From Atopsyche davidsoni (lineage: Eukaryota; Arthropoda; Insecta; Trichoptera; Hydrobiosidae), in assembly GCA_022113835.1 (NCBI GenBank), contig JAILWY010000009.1:6113501-6177500 (forward strand): a stretch of DNA of 64,000 nucleotides, read 5' to 3'. The position numbers and the translations under genes are program-made. The notes under the pieces were generated by a model. It was not told the DNA's origin. It did not search any database and worked only from the letters and a program-made list of their open reading frames with translations. Positions within the stretch are counted from its first letter, which is position 1. Every line of letters begins with the position of its first letter. This document shows positions 27,001-40,000 of the stretch, piece by piece.

Positions 27001-29698
27001 TCTACCTGAGTTTTATCCTAATGCGATGTTTAGAAAGCCTTACGTATTATTTCTCTAAAATTTCCGTATTGAATTTTCATTGCTCATAAAACTTTTGCTT
27101 TATATCCTTACATGAGTTTTAATCCACGCACAATGACAAAATATCTTTGTAATCAAAAATTTAAAGGTGTACGCACTCAGAAAAAAATAATTTTATAAAG
27201 CAATTATACGCCATTACACAGCGTACCATAACTTTTTATAGGTATCATTAATTTGTGGTTTTCGGTGTTCGTTTATTTTTTTCACACAAAAGACGTGCGA
27301 CAACTCCGAAGCTCTGCTGCGGTCACGCCACGCCGCGGTCGTCAGGCAAGCCGGTGCCTGCACTGTGGACATTACTCTGATGCTTGCAAACACACGCTCA
27401 TCCTGACGAAATTGTATAAATCACGCTGGTGATTCAAAAAATGTCTTGGATCGGTTTTTAAGCCTTTGGAGTTTAATTTTAGTTTTATTAATTGATCGAT
27501 TACGTTGGTGCGGTTTTAACTTAGTGCGATAATTCAATGACGCCTGATGATGTATAAAATGTATAAGAAGGCCAAAAACTTGTTGGAAGATGCTCTTGTC
27601 TGATAATAGCAAATATTTTAGAAACTCCCAAACCAATCCAGGATTGTAACGCTCAGGATACGTTGAATCGACGAATAATGAATCAATGCTTAATTGTATA
27701 TGCACTTAGTTTACCAGTAAGCAATTGTATTGAATTTTAAGATATTGTTTTAGACATATCTTTAATAAAAGTAACAATAAACATCATTGAATTGAAAATT
27801 ACTACTGAACAGATTAAAGTGGAATGTATTCATAAGACTTTATAAGATAATAACCTAATTCATTATTAAACAAAAAAACTGTTATTGAATTACTATTCTT
27901 GATTGTGTATCTACAAACAATGGCCAGGCTTAGTTACGGATGTTGGTATCCTCGAGGTATTCTAGGCAATTTATAAAAATCTGTTCGTGATGTACGGCCG
28001 CGTGTGCGCCCTCGTGATGGACCCGCCCGAAGCCGGATAAGACGGGGTGACAATGTGTCATCACCTCCAGCATCTGCTTCGGGTCGTGATGCTTTGGTTT
28101 ACTTCGAATTTACTTATCGATGAAGAAAGATCTCCTCAATTTGTAAGTAATTTGAGTCTGAGAAACAACTGCTATGTATTCATGGCATCATATAAATTTG
28201 TGAATAATGTTCAAAAGAATTTCATAAAAGGTTCATACGGTACATTGCTTATTGATATATTTTATTTTATATAATTCAACGAATGTTTTTATTATGTATC
28301 AATATGTATAATTAACATTATCTAGCTTTGATACAAAAAGATGTAAAATAGTAGAAAACTAGTCATATTTAGTATAAATTACATTAAGTAGAAACCGTAT
28401 TAGAAGCTATAAATTTGCAAAACTTGAATAACACAAGAACCTAACGTGATATTTTTAGGTGAGTTGTTAGTATTTATGGAGGAGAAATATATCACGCTGT
28501 ATAGTATGAAATAATTCAGTCGGTAAATGTGCAGATGAATATGAAAGCCTTACAATTAGGGCGCTTCGATTGTTCTTCGTAATCGCACAAGAAGCAATAG
28601 GTAACCAGAAATCACACTAACCGGAACAATAGAACAACAATTACTGTGTTGTATCGCGGCAGCACAGATAGCAGGATGTGTTCGAGTCGGCGTACATTCA
28701 GATTTATCTACTATTTATATTACTTTTCCATTTACAAGTAAAGTAATTTATTTGAAAATAATAGATCGTTTATCCAACTGTCTGCTCAATATCTTTATTC
28801 ATAAATAAAACCATTATGTTAAAAACAGGAATTTCATGTTTCAAATTATTTGTATGAGATTCATGTATATTTTTACTGTGCCAATTTATAAAATAATAAA
28901 CGTACGACTTATATCCATCTAAGCATTATTAATGTTCGAAAAACATTAATAAGACTGTTTTTCCAATATTTTGTTACAAACAAGCATCGCATACTTATTA
29001 CAAATAAAATGTAAAATGTTATTTGTAATAATTCTCTGAAATATATCAAAAAATTAAAAATGTCGAAAACACTATTCTCTGTAAATTTATTTGTGTTTTC
29101 TCTGTTTATCAGTAAAGCAAATGTATTTTGTAAACTGAAACTGCGATAGTATATTCGTTTTCATTAACCCTACTCTATCATTATTACACATATTAGTAGT
29201 TTATAATTTTTTTAAACTAATTTGTTCAAAAAAATATCGACAGCAACAAAAATATAATTTAGTTTTTGTATAAACAATACATTATTTGTCAAAGTCAAGG
29301 AAAGTATTTTTCGTTATATTAGAAATATTTTTACAAAATAAATCCGTCAAAAATATATATTCTCATTATGGAATATTCCCTACGAAGATTTTTCGTTACA
29401 TAATATGTATCTTATCTAAATCAAAACATAACGGTTCTTTTAATTATACCTAATTTGTAATGTTGCTTTTAAAAAATGTGTTTTATAATTACAAATTAAT
29501 TTCTTTTTAATCGCGAACGGGAATCGCCGAGAGAGTTTTTAGGAAAAATCGATTAATTATTTTTTGCAAGAGTCGTCGACAGCTGGGTTTTTTTTAAATA
29601 TTATTTCCTAGTCCAGTTTTTTCCTGATATAAATCACCACGGACGCGGCGCGGTGTGGGCGCGACGCACGCGGGGAGGCTGCGATGATTGATAACTGT

Positions 29699-29706
29699 TA
29701 TCGATA
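29699..29706. promoter_or_regulatory. DRE-like site (TATCGATA)
   Basis: The 8-bp palindrome TATCGATA is the insect DREF-binding core. It directly follows a very GC-rich islet (29,620-29,690), a common arrangement at insect regulatory DNA. No transcript start can be assigned. Confidence 0.25.
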
Positions 29707-30831
29707 ATAAACCCTGTAATTATTTCATAATTGGTATTAAGCGAATATCTGAAAATAAACTTACATTCATTTAAAATTCGACTATTGGTGTGTTTATATT
29801 TGTACACTGATTTCTAGTCAAAAACGAACATCCTAAGCATAAAAATATTGTGTTTTTAATGATGAGCCAGTCCTTCCATAAACCCACCTGGTCACCAGTT
29901 GGCTTTTTTCCACGTATGCTGTAAATAAAAACACATCCATATTTTTCCGTCGGTGTAAAAATATTTAATATTATTTATCCGGTTGTGACTGTCAGAAATA
30001 TAGCAAAATATTATTGGAGATAACTTGCAGCTTTTGAATATTTAAATAAGTTATTATTTATAGCTTTTATTTTTTTGTATACAATAATGTCAGCAATTTA
30101 TAAAAATTATACATTCGCTAAATATTTTTTTCTGATATTTCGTGTCTTGTCGTGGATCTTCATTTTTTTCATTTAAGAAAAAACTTGAAACATAACCATG
30201 CAATAAAAAATCCCGTCTGAAAAGATCTGCCATTGTTTTAAATACTAAACAAGTTGCTTTAAATAATGTTTTGCGTTGAAGTTTTCGAACAATGACTATT
30301 TCATTGTTCTTAAAAAAAATAATGGATACCGTCATCAACAAGTAAAATAAATAAAAAAACATATTTAAAATAATCTTCTTGGGTCAAACAGTTTCTTTAA
30401 CAGAAATACTTATGTATATAAGTTCACATTTCAAAGTACTTTTACAAACGCATCAAGAAGTATAAGTTTTCGTTTTAAATTAAACGAAGCACTTGAATAT
30501 TACATGCACGCATACCGGCATGTAGCTCTCGTAAATATGGGCGCAAAATTCACACAATGTCGTAAATATTATTCAGCACCGAAGGTTGCCCATAATGATT
30601 CTTCAGAGAGCAGAAGCGTGACAGAGATCCACAACGCATGACAAAACGGAGCCATCTTGAATACACAAAACAACAAAAAAAAAAAAAATAAACAAGCGTG
30701 TTTGAGAAACGCAACAATTACGACGTGACGATAAATCCCCGCGGGCCGCGTGCAGCGGGGGGAGGAAGCGGCGTCCTCCTCGGGTTGACTATTTTCCAGA
30801 AGATGCGCGGTTGTTCACCCGCGCGGCCCCC

Positions 30832-30884
30832 TCCCCGCCCCGCCCCGCCCCGCCCCGCCCCGCCCCGCCCCGCCCCGCCCCGCC
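30832..30884. repeat. (CCCCG)n tandem repeat
   Basis: Ten or so copies of the pentamer CCCCG run in a row. The minus strand is therefore a (GGGGC)n array with strong G-quadruplex potential and repeated GC-box (GGGGCGGGG) cores. It lies within a wider GC-rich islet at 30,720-30,900. Confidence 0.93.
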
Positions 30885-31013
30885 TCGCGTCTCGCTCGTC
30901 CGCAGTTTATTGGCCACATTAATCAGCACGGCATCTAAAGCCTTTATAATTTGGAACTTTTATTTCGTTTTTCTTGAGAAATATTTTTCAAATAAATATT
31001 GTTATTATTGTTT

Positions 31014-31424
31014 TACTAGAAATGTTGCCCGCCGCAGAATGACGTTTTCGGTGGCATATTGAGTTATTATTGCTGTGATTAATAATTTATAACGCAATTT
31101 CGATAAAAAAATAAAATTGGTACTTTTGTCATGCTGATATAAATTGAAAATTTCTAAGAAGCATCAAAATTTGTTTTTTTTTGTAAAAGTTCTAGATTTG
31201 AAATTCTCGCGGTGAACAATAAAATCCTATAATTCGCACATATTGAAACTCGCTAAAGCATATTTTATATAAAATATTATCCGAATGACCTATCGTGAAA
31301 TTCGGCACATAGCTGCGGAAAATTTTACTAAACTTACATGCAAAAAATCAGCGTTGTATCTTTTAAGAAAACCAAAAAATGAAACATACACACACACACA
31401 ATGGATATTATTATTATAGTAGAT
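31014..31424 (+). repeat. Dispersed repeat, copy 2
   Basis: This is a second copy of the repeat at 2657-2966. Shared blocks include the TACTAG-type start, GCCCGCCGCAGAATGACG-like sequence, TTCTCGCGGT, GCTAAAGCATATTTTA, AAATTCGGCACATAGCTGCG, AAAATCAGCGTTGTATCTTT and the TATTATTATAGTAGAT end. It carries about 100 bp of internal sequence not aligned in copy 1, so the two copies are separate old insertions or one has been interrupted. Confidence 0.8.
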
Positions 31425-34216
31425 TGCATCGTTGGCATACTTGTGCATAGCTGCCATTCTGTCCCCTAAGCGTGTGTAAAGTATCGGTAAGGGACTAGTG
31501 GAGTAAGAATTATTGTGGAGGGACGTGCTCTGGAAGTACCTTGTCGAGGTGGGGAGGCTCCTGATATTGTTTCTGTAGCTTGCTGCAGAAGGAGTATCAG
31601 ATCTAAACGTTAGAGCTTTATAAGGAAAAAATTTATAATAATACTATTGGGCAGCAACCGGGGACCGGGTCCTTCTAAAACTGCGGTGTAGAAGAACCCG
31701 GAGACCCACCACACTATTTTCCATAAGAAAACCATGAACACTGGCTCAGCATGAGTATATGCTCAGTGAAATAGTCGCCAACCTCCTTTAAGGACAGGCA
31801 CTTGATAAAGAAGAAGCACCGATAGCTATTAATTTAAAAAAATGTGTTTTTAGTTTTAATAAAATTAAGAAGTTATATATAAATTCTTCTTTTACTTTCA
31901 GAGTGAACAAAAATATGCTTGACTTCATTTGAATATTTTTTTTATTACTGGATACCTAAACACCGAGTCAATAGCGCAACTATAGTGATGTTATTTACAA
32001 AACGCTTATTTTGATAAAAATGTATATAAATTTAAAACAATCAGAATTTTTTTTTTGATAAATACCTATTTCAAATCTTTATCTCCCGAATGGAAGTCTG
32101 CAGTTATTACTACTGGACAATCAAATCAAGACATTTGAATGCATTATTTTGTCTATAAATTTAAATCTATCTTCCATCTTGACATGTCTGACTATCAAGC
32201 GTGAATAAAATTTATTCACAGGATCTTAAGTATCCGCCGGCGCTGACCAGGCCCCGACCTGGCCGAGTTGTTTCTCACGTGTCGGACTCAAACAAAACTA
32301 TTATCATTTCCGTTTCATTATACTCTGGCGACTAGTTGTGATATAATACAGTCGGAGGCTCTGTGAACAACCTTTACAATTTTCCACGCTCTCTGAGTTA
32401 ACGGAACTAGGCAGTGGATAAACACATTTTTTAAAACGATTCTCAGGAAACAAACGAGTGTGAAATGCCCATAACCCGTGATCCTTTTTAATATATACGC
32501 TTACAGCGAAAATTGTTAATCATAAATAAAAGAATACAATTACGAGAAATATACGTTTTTATAAATTAAGGGTATATTTATTTAGTATCCTAATTTTATT
32601 GCTGAAGTTAAAAAAAAAAAATTTTATTGATAGATGATTTCCTTGGGAATATTTTTAGTACTTTTCTTCAAATAGAAATAATATTTTTGCAAAAATAAAA
32701 AAGCGAATGACATAAACGCTTGAAACACCAACGAACCTTTTTTTATTTTTTGTTTAAAACACTGAACACTGAAAACATTGAATTAATATATTCATATATA
32801 TTTATTTTGTTAAATGCTGGTTATCATAACTTACTGAACCGATATATGATGATATCACAACAAAAATATACAAAGCATTAAAGTGTTAATTAGTACTATT
32901 TATGAAAAAAAATATTTCTTATAAAAATTACTTTTAAAAATTAACCTGCAGTGCTAACTTAAATAGGCACACTAGTTGATGAAATAAATACTTTTTTTTC
33001 AGTCCGGTTATATTTAAATTTTTTTTGTTCGGGCATTTTTGTTTTTTTTTGATATTTAAATATTTTTAGCTTTTATTATTATTTTATAATAGCTGCATGG
33101 TTAAATATGCCAACTTAGATAAATAGATAAAAATTATCTCTGAAAAGTGCACTGCCAGTATGATGCACCGCACAATGGCGCGCTGTCGCACGGCCGCTCG
33201 CGTCAGTAGCTCTGGACGTGTGTAATTTTTCTCTTGAACTTGACTTTAATCGTCGTCTAAGAATTTCAATTAGCTAAAAATTTAAATACAATGTTAAAAG
33301 TTATATAACCTCAACTGTGAGAACTCTACAATGTCTTGTGATGCCAAATGATATATTAAAACCGTTACTACATAAACAATTATTGTCCATATAATAAAAT
33401 TACAGTAATCTTTTCATTAATTATTTTTTTCTAATTTTTCTTTATTGTATAGTTAACGGTTATGAAAATAGACTCATTAAGTTTTATGATATTTTAATTT
33501 AAATTTTATGTGTGTTTTTTTAAGTTTATTATATGGCCGTAGAAAAAAGATTTAATCTTTTTAATAAAATCTTTGCTTTACGTATTCTGGCAAAACAAAA
33601 AACTTGTTAAGTAAATTGTTGTAACTCATAAAGTTTCAATATTTTCAACATTTTATAAATAGATAGTCTCTTACAAAAACAAGTTTTTTCTTAGATAATT
33701 TTTTTTCAGGTTTATTTTCAATTTGACATAATAATTTAATCAGTAATAAATAAAAGATAACAAGAAGCATACTAAAATACACTATGTTTATGTTAATTTT
33801 ACGATAGGAGATGTACATATTGCGCTTTGCGATAATATTTAAAACAGGTGCACGTGTGAGTCCTTTAGTCCTTTGGGTTCATTAAACTTTAAAAAGGGGT
33901 AAAGTTACATTTCTTTCACGGGACATTAACTTTCCGTAAAGCATTAAAATTAACCGGTTGACTTCGAGTCCTGCACAAAAACATACCGCCATGAAATAAT
34001 AAAAGTTTTTATACAAATTTTGTACGATACGATGTCTGTAGATGTTATTGTTAAATAAATTATTTTATTTTATACCATAGTTACATTAATTGCAGAGAAC
34101 CACTAAACTCGAATTAATACTAAAAAAATTCATTTAATTATTATGATTTTTTGGTATTTTGGGGTTCGTATAAATAAAAATAACCACATTTAAAATGAAT
34201 CAATAGAATGTTTTAC

Positions 34217-34333
34217 CTGTGGTCTGAGAGTGTTGATCCTCGAATGGGGGTGCGGCGGCTGGTAAAAGCTGCTGGCAGTGAGAGTCGGCCGAAACTTCTT
34301 CTGCCCCGCACATATGGACTCCATAGTCTTCAT
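34217..34333 (-). CDS. First coding exon of an unrecognised gene (partial)
   Basis: The exon encodes 39 residues, starting MKTMESICAG and ending SRINTLRPQ, and stops at a strong donor (CCACAG then GTAAAA) in phase 0. The start ATG has A at -3. An in-frame TGA lies 15 nt upstream, so translation should begin here. The segment is rich in GC third positions compared with its surroundings and free of low-complexity sequence. It is basic, with Pro/His and Ser/Thr residues, no signal peptide and no membrane segment. I do not recognise the family. No continuing exon was found toward lower coordinates, so the gene either has an intron of tens of kilobases or its next exon is too short to see. Alternatively this could be an alternative first exon. 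Confidence 0.6.
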
Positions 34334-34513
34334 CTTTAGCTTTGTTCACCACAATCTGTCACACCGTTCACTGTGCACTGTTCACTGCGACCACTCGCGA
34401 GTCGCTAGCCGACTGGGCTCATCGCACACATGTCAAATAAACAATCCTATCCAACCCAAGCGCACTTCTGTTTCGGCGACACTGGCGCATGAGCCACCTC
34501 TTAGTTTTAATCG
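34334..34513 (-). other. Probable 5' untranslated part of the 34.2 kb exon
   Basis: Upstream of the ATG the sequence stays GC-rich for about 180 nt. It reaches a good splice acceptor (TTTTACTTTCTAG) whose first exon base would be 34,513. Either an upstream noncoding exon exists, possibly in the GC islets at 35.05-35.24 or 36.3-36.5 kb, or transcription starts within this stretch. It contains a short upstream ORF of 23 codons and an imperfect repeat of GTTCACTGT. Confidence 0.4.
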
Positions 34514-36886
34514 CTAGAAAGTAAAATAATGAGTCAGTAACATACAAAGAAAACTCATTACGTTGATTGTTTCCTTTATTACTAATTTTCTCGGTTACAC
34601 ATTTAAAACAACATAAACATGTTGACGTTGATTGTCTTTGTGACCTATTTGATTTGCCAAATTATATCTACTCACGAACCGTATGCGTACTGCAACGCTT
34701 CGTAATTTTTATTATGCTATATAAATTTAAAAATTAATTATTACAAAATAATTTTAATATATATTTAAATATTAGTTTCATAATATTTATGTGCTCCAAA
34801 AATAGTTTTTGGCGTTTGTGATCAAAGTTATCTAGAAAACAATTCCTGAATAATTTTGATCAGTAAAATTTTTAAAAAAATAAAATATTTTGTGATGCAA
34901 TTTTTAAACGAATCAATCGTCAATATTTACTAATAAAGAGTTAGATATATTAAAGCTGCGCAATTTTATATAATTAATAGCATAAATCTCATTTCGGATT
35001 ATTTATAGGAAAGTGTTACAATGATGTAACCGTAAAATGAGAATTTGAACTAGTGACAAGCCCGGCCCGGAGCGCGGCTCTGGCAAACACCTCAACGAGG
35101 CGGCAAGCGCGAAACGCGGCCACTCGGTGTTTCGTAATTGGAGGAATGCGCCTTACGTCTGCGCGGGGCTGGAGGCTGCGCAGCCAATGTCAATGTCACA
35201 CAGCCCTGCGCCGGCCTGTCTTGCCGCTCATGCTATGGCTATATGGATACTTCACGCACTATTTATCGGCGTTTAACAATAACATTACACGCATTATACC
35301 ACGAAATACATGAATATAAATCACGTGTAAGCCTAATTTAAATAGTTTGTGACTAATGCATTACAATGGAAAATGATTCTGAAAATTGTTGCCTGAAAGT
35401 AGACGCTTCTAAGTTCTGCAAACTTAATTTGAATAATCATATTACTCCATCTGACAATTAAATGTGATCACAAGTTCAGGTGCTCATTGTCAAAATTAAA
35501 AGATTTATTGGTTATCATGGATAAACTTTGTATTTCGGAGGAAGTCATTTAATAGACACCTAGATACCTTAATTCAGACTTAAGATAATTTTAAACCATG
35601 AGTTTTTATATTTTATTTTATTCTTAAACAACAGCATATTAAGAAACGTTTAAACGAAAAAAATATTTTGTGATTCGCAGCTATTAATTTTTTTAACAAT
35701 GCAAAGATGACTCATATGTGTATAATAGATGAATCTTTTTCCAAAAAAATTGAGGATCTAAAGGCATAGACTATGTTGATGCATAAATAATTCATGAGGA
35801 TGATATTGTCTTGTTGAAACCTAAATCAAATACGTGCTTGTAATATTGGCCATTATAAGAGGCAAAAAAAAACAATAGGAAGGATAGAATTTAATCGACC
35901 TGTAATTTTTAACTACTTTATTCATACGTAATGCAATAAACTATGAAATTGAGAATTTATCAAATAGAAACTAAATTTATAAATAAATGTGTCATTTGAT
36001 AAGTTTTGTCTCCAAGTCTTTTTTATTTATTTTATATTGATTAAGAGAGGCCTGATATACAATTTTACAAAACATAATAAAAAAATGTAAAAAATAAAAA
36101 ATAGATTTACAATTTAACTGTCGTTCTCTACAGAATTAATAACTATTTATATTGAAATAAAATACGTTAATCCAAGACCCCATGTTTTGTTGCATTTTAT
36201 TCTGTCGAGTGTAGATATTTGTATAAAAATATTCCCCGGGTAGAAAAAAAATATATTTACAAAATATACAAAATTAGATATAGTTACGAACGATGCACAA
36301 CTGATAACAAGTGGTCACAAACCGCAGGCGATTCGGTATCAAGAACACGAGAGACGCTACGCACGACCCCTCGGGCCGAGAGGCATCGCCGAACTGACTT
36401 CGCGAGAGACGGAGCGCGAGGATCCCTGCCGTCCGCAGCGCACGGCGACCGGTGCGCGAGTGGAGCCGCAGCCGGAGACCAGCCGCCCGTGCAGCCCGAT
36501 GCCTGAGATGGAGCTCTCGACTAGATAAGGGTTTCTGTGAGACTCCATCGTTGAAATATTTACAAATGCTTGCTTAAAATTTTAAAAAGTACGTTTTTCG
36601 ATTGCAGAAAGGGGGTTGTGTAATTTTGAAACATTAGAAAATATTTTTATGCACTAGATGTTCAGGAGTTTTTAGACACGGTCTAGGTACTTTGATTTCT
36701 TGTTTTTTGTGATAATTTATTATCTGGACACAGGGCAATTCGACAAAAAAATTGATTTCTTATAATAATTTATTAAATCACCATGGGTCAATATTTGAAA
36801 AATTCTGTGAATATGCAGTATGCGGCTTTACAAATGCTTCTCAACTCTTCTTCTAGTTGCATGTTTGCTTTTATGATTATAAATTA

Positions 36887-37075
36887 TTTAATATTTTTGA
36901 GTAAAATACTTGAGTGATTTTCCACATGTTCGTTTTTATTTGTGACCGGTTTCGCCAACGACACTCATAATGACACTCTGTTTGATAATGCCAGCATGAA
37001 AGGTTGGCGAAACCGATCACAAATAAAAACGAACACGTGGAAAATCACTCAAGTATTTTACTCAAAAATATTAAA
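36887..37075. repeat. Inverted-repeat element with 73-bp arms
   Basis: The left arm (36,887-36,959) and right arm (37,003-37,075) are reverse complements with only two mismatches, separated by a 43-bp spacer. The arms contain GGTTTCGCCAAC / GTTGGCGAAACC at the inner ends and TTTTGAGTAAAATACTTGAG at the outer end. A diverged single arm recurs at about 49,688-49,755. The near identity of the arms implies a recent origin or gene conversion between them. A foldback or MITE, or the inverted terminal repeats of a Penelope-like element, are possible. Confidence 0.9.
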
Positions 37076-40000
37076 ATGAAATTCCACCATGTACTCTCTA
37101 TCGAAAATAGTGAATTTCTTATAAATTATTTAATAAAAAATATATTTTATTTAAATTATGCAAACGCCGTCAACAACAATTTATTCAGTCGTGTATTTTC
37201 TTACCCACAACCGTATAATAGTTTATCTCTCTTTTGTAGAATCGTTTAAATCTCAAAGCGTAAGCCCAACCTTTTTACAATATGATCGTGGAGTCTGTAC
37301 GTAATTCTAAAGCCTTGTATTACTTATGCAGCGCTTAGTGTTGTTATACCAAAAAAGGCTTATCAGAGATAATCTGTGCATCCCCTTATAGCCACTACTA
37401 AATGCTTTATACCATCTTTACTTTAATGTATGCATTCAGAATATTCAAATTATTTATACCACAGTGTATCTATCTTTGATATCTTTAGTGATATATTTTT
37501 ACATTACAAACATCTATGCATGCATTAGAATTATAAATAGAAAGCATATTCTATTTTATTTTTTTAAAGCATTATATAAATGGTTGTTTGAGTATTACTT
37601 ATAATGATAGCAAGTAAATTCTATGAATACATTATTTATTACCCAACAAATATTTCAGAATATAATTCTATTATTATATTTTTATTATCGAATTTATTGG
37701 CCATTTCAGTATATGAATGTTTTAGTTGTTTTTAATACAAAAATATTCTATGATTAACTAAATAGCATAAAAACCTTTTTTTGTTATTTTAGCAGTATAA
37801 TAACCAAATCAAATAAATCACTTGAATTAACAACAAAGATAAAATGTAATAATAATTATTTAAATTTATATGATTATCATCATCAATCATTTTGATCTTT
37901 TGATTGATAATGACTTTATATTTCTGATCTGCACAAGCCTAAATTTTCATTGATCCACAATGTCTAAGCATCCTTTGAGGTTTTTTTTTACATCAAGAGA
38001 TACTTGTGCTATGTAACGAATTCCGTAAATGTTTGTATATTAAAATTAAACATGCTAGATTTTTTTATATTACTTTGTTTAAAGTGAAGATAAGCATAAA
38101 AATGTAACATAGTATATCGTACTTATATTTCAACATCCAATTGAAGAGCCACTTACTCTTATATATAGATATAAAAGTTTGATGTGCACTTCTCCATAAA
38201 AGGCAAGTGAGCGCTCTTAAACGATAAAAAGGTTCGGTCATCACACAGAGTATTCGGACGTCACAAGTGTTATTGGATGCGGGTCCATCCCGCGAGTATC
38301 ATGGCTCCGGCTGAGCTCAAACACAAAGACCGTAATCTCTGATTTATCCAGCAATTTTGTGTTATCGATGCTTGCCCAATGAATAAATCATGCCCTATTG
38401 TAATGATGTATATCCATTCAAAGCTAAGGTCTATCTTTATTATTTCAAAATCTTCGAGAGAGACATCAAACACATATATAATATTGAAAATTGAGATAAG
38501 CACAAGTAATATATTTCTTTAGTAAACTAGCACAATTTCAAAAATAAATATAATATTGTTGATGCATCAATTTGTTTCCATATATTTTATATTTTTTACT
38601 TTGTCAAAAATTACCTTACGAAGTTTATAAAATGATTACTCGCACTTCCATGTAACTTAATTTCATTTAAAATATTACAATTCATCGTTTTAATATAATT
38701 AACACAAAAAAAAACAATTTGTCTTTTTGATATTTTGATTGTTTGGAATGTAGATACATACATATATATAATATATCGCTGTAAAAAATATTTGATGTAA
38801 CCTTTTATAAAAGAAAATCTAATGATCATTTTTTACGGATTGTTTTCAAATAAACTAAACTATAGTACTTTTTATATTTCATTTTATTTTAAAAAACGAA
38901 AAATTATAGAAACAATAATGATTCACTTTCTTGCATTCAGTGGTTTAGATTGTTCGGTACTACAATTTTTGCTTACTAAAAATATTTCTGTAGTATATAT
39001 ATTATTGTACGTGTATAGAAATCAACAACATATGCAACCTCTCATTTATTATTAAATACGTACCATGTACCAGTAAAACTCTACTTTGCTGGAGAGGAAT
39101 ATAGAAATCTTTCATATTGTGACATGGAAATCTACCCACGACATAAAGACACGTGGCTGGATGTTAGATGTCCTATTGTTATAACACACGACCAGGCTGA
39201 TATCATAAGCATCCAGTGAACTACACGCGATGTTAAAATCTTTGTTAACAAAAAACTAGCCTCGAGTTAGTCATCCAGATAATTTTGTAATGAGTAATAG
39301 ACCAATATATTATATAGCCGATTGTTATTATTTTAAAAACAGTATTTATTTTTAAAATACATAATTATTAGCCCACTAAAATATTAATTCAATTTTCGCA
39401 GCACCTTCCGTACCCAAGGTCACTTATGTAATATGTATTTATAGATCTGCGTGTAAAATAATAATCTTCCTTAGAAATATAAACAGGTACCGATTCGATC
39501 GCTTGAATTTAATCGGATTTGTTTATAATATTTTTTTCTAGTTACAGCTCACATAATTCGTTAACAGTGTTATGTTTGTGTAGACCGCATACACCATTCA
39601 AATATTGACGAAATTATGTATTGCCACTGAAGTAGTATACTTAATCACTACTTATTATCAAATTACTTGCCTAATGACAGCTTCTTACGTAAATATACTT
39701 AATAATTATTACCTTATTTTAGAAATAACATTTAATTGTCATTTAAAACATTTCAGTAAATGCTATTATTTTTTTATAATGAAACTCCGACATTGTTGCA
39801 TCGAAATCTTATCGTTGCATTAATAATGTAAGATTTTATAAAAATCAAATTAATTTGTTTGTCACGCAATGTGTGAGTTTTTAAATAAGCTATTTCAAGA
39901 AATAGTGACTCTTTGGTAACTGATATTAATTTCATCAACAACATACATTTTCAATGAATCGAATCAAGTTATATATTTTTTTATTAGTAAATTTATTTAA

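Larger units (their letters stand above)
21089..34216. other. Gene-free AT-rich stretch with GC islets
   Basis: No exon is supported. GC-rich islets lie at about 21,300-21,550, 23,940-24,350, 26,270-26,390, 26,890-26,960, 27,290-27,410, 27,980-28,080, 29,620-29,690, 30,720-30,900, 32,230-32,290 and 33,160-33,220. The largest, at 24 kb, is open for 134 codons on the minus strand and 125 on the plus strand. Segments around 31,430-31,810 look like eroded repeats next to the dispersed repeat copy at 31,014-31,424. The remainder is low-complexity AT-rich DNA. Confidence 0.45.

Noticed and set aside
30698..31062. Open frames across the (CCCCG)n array
   Set aside because: A pentamer array without stops is open in all frames; the predicted Pro/Ala/Arg repeat is not evidence of a protein.
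36219..36548. 95-codon plus-strand and 63-codon minus-strand open frames
   Set aside because: Overlapping frames in a GC islet with no supported splice sites; more likely a promoter or noncoding exon than a gene.
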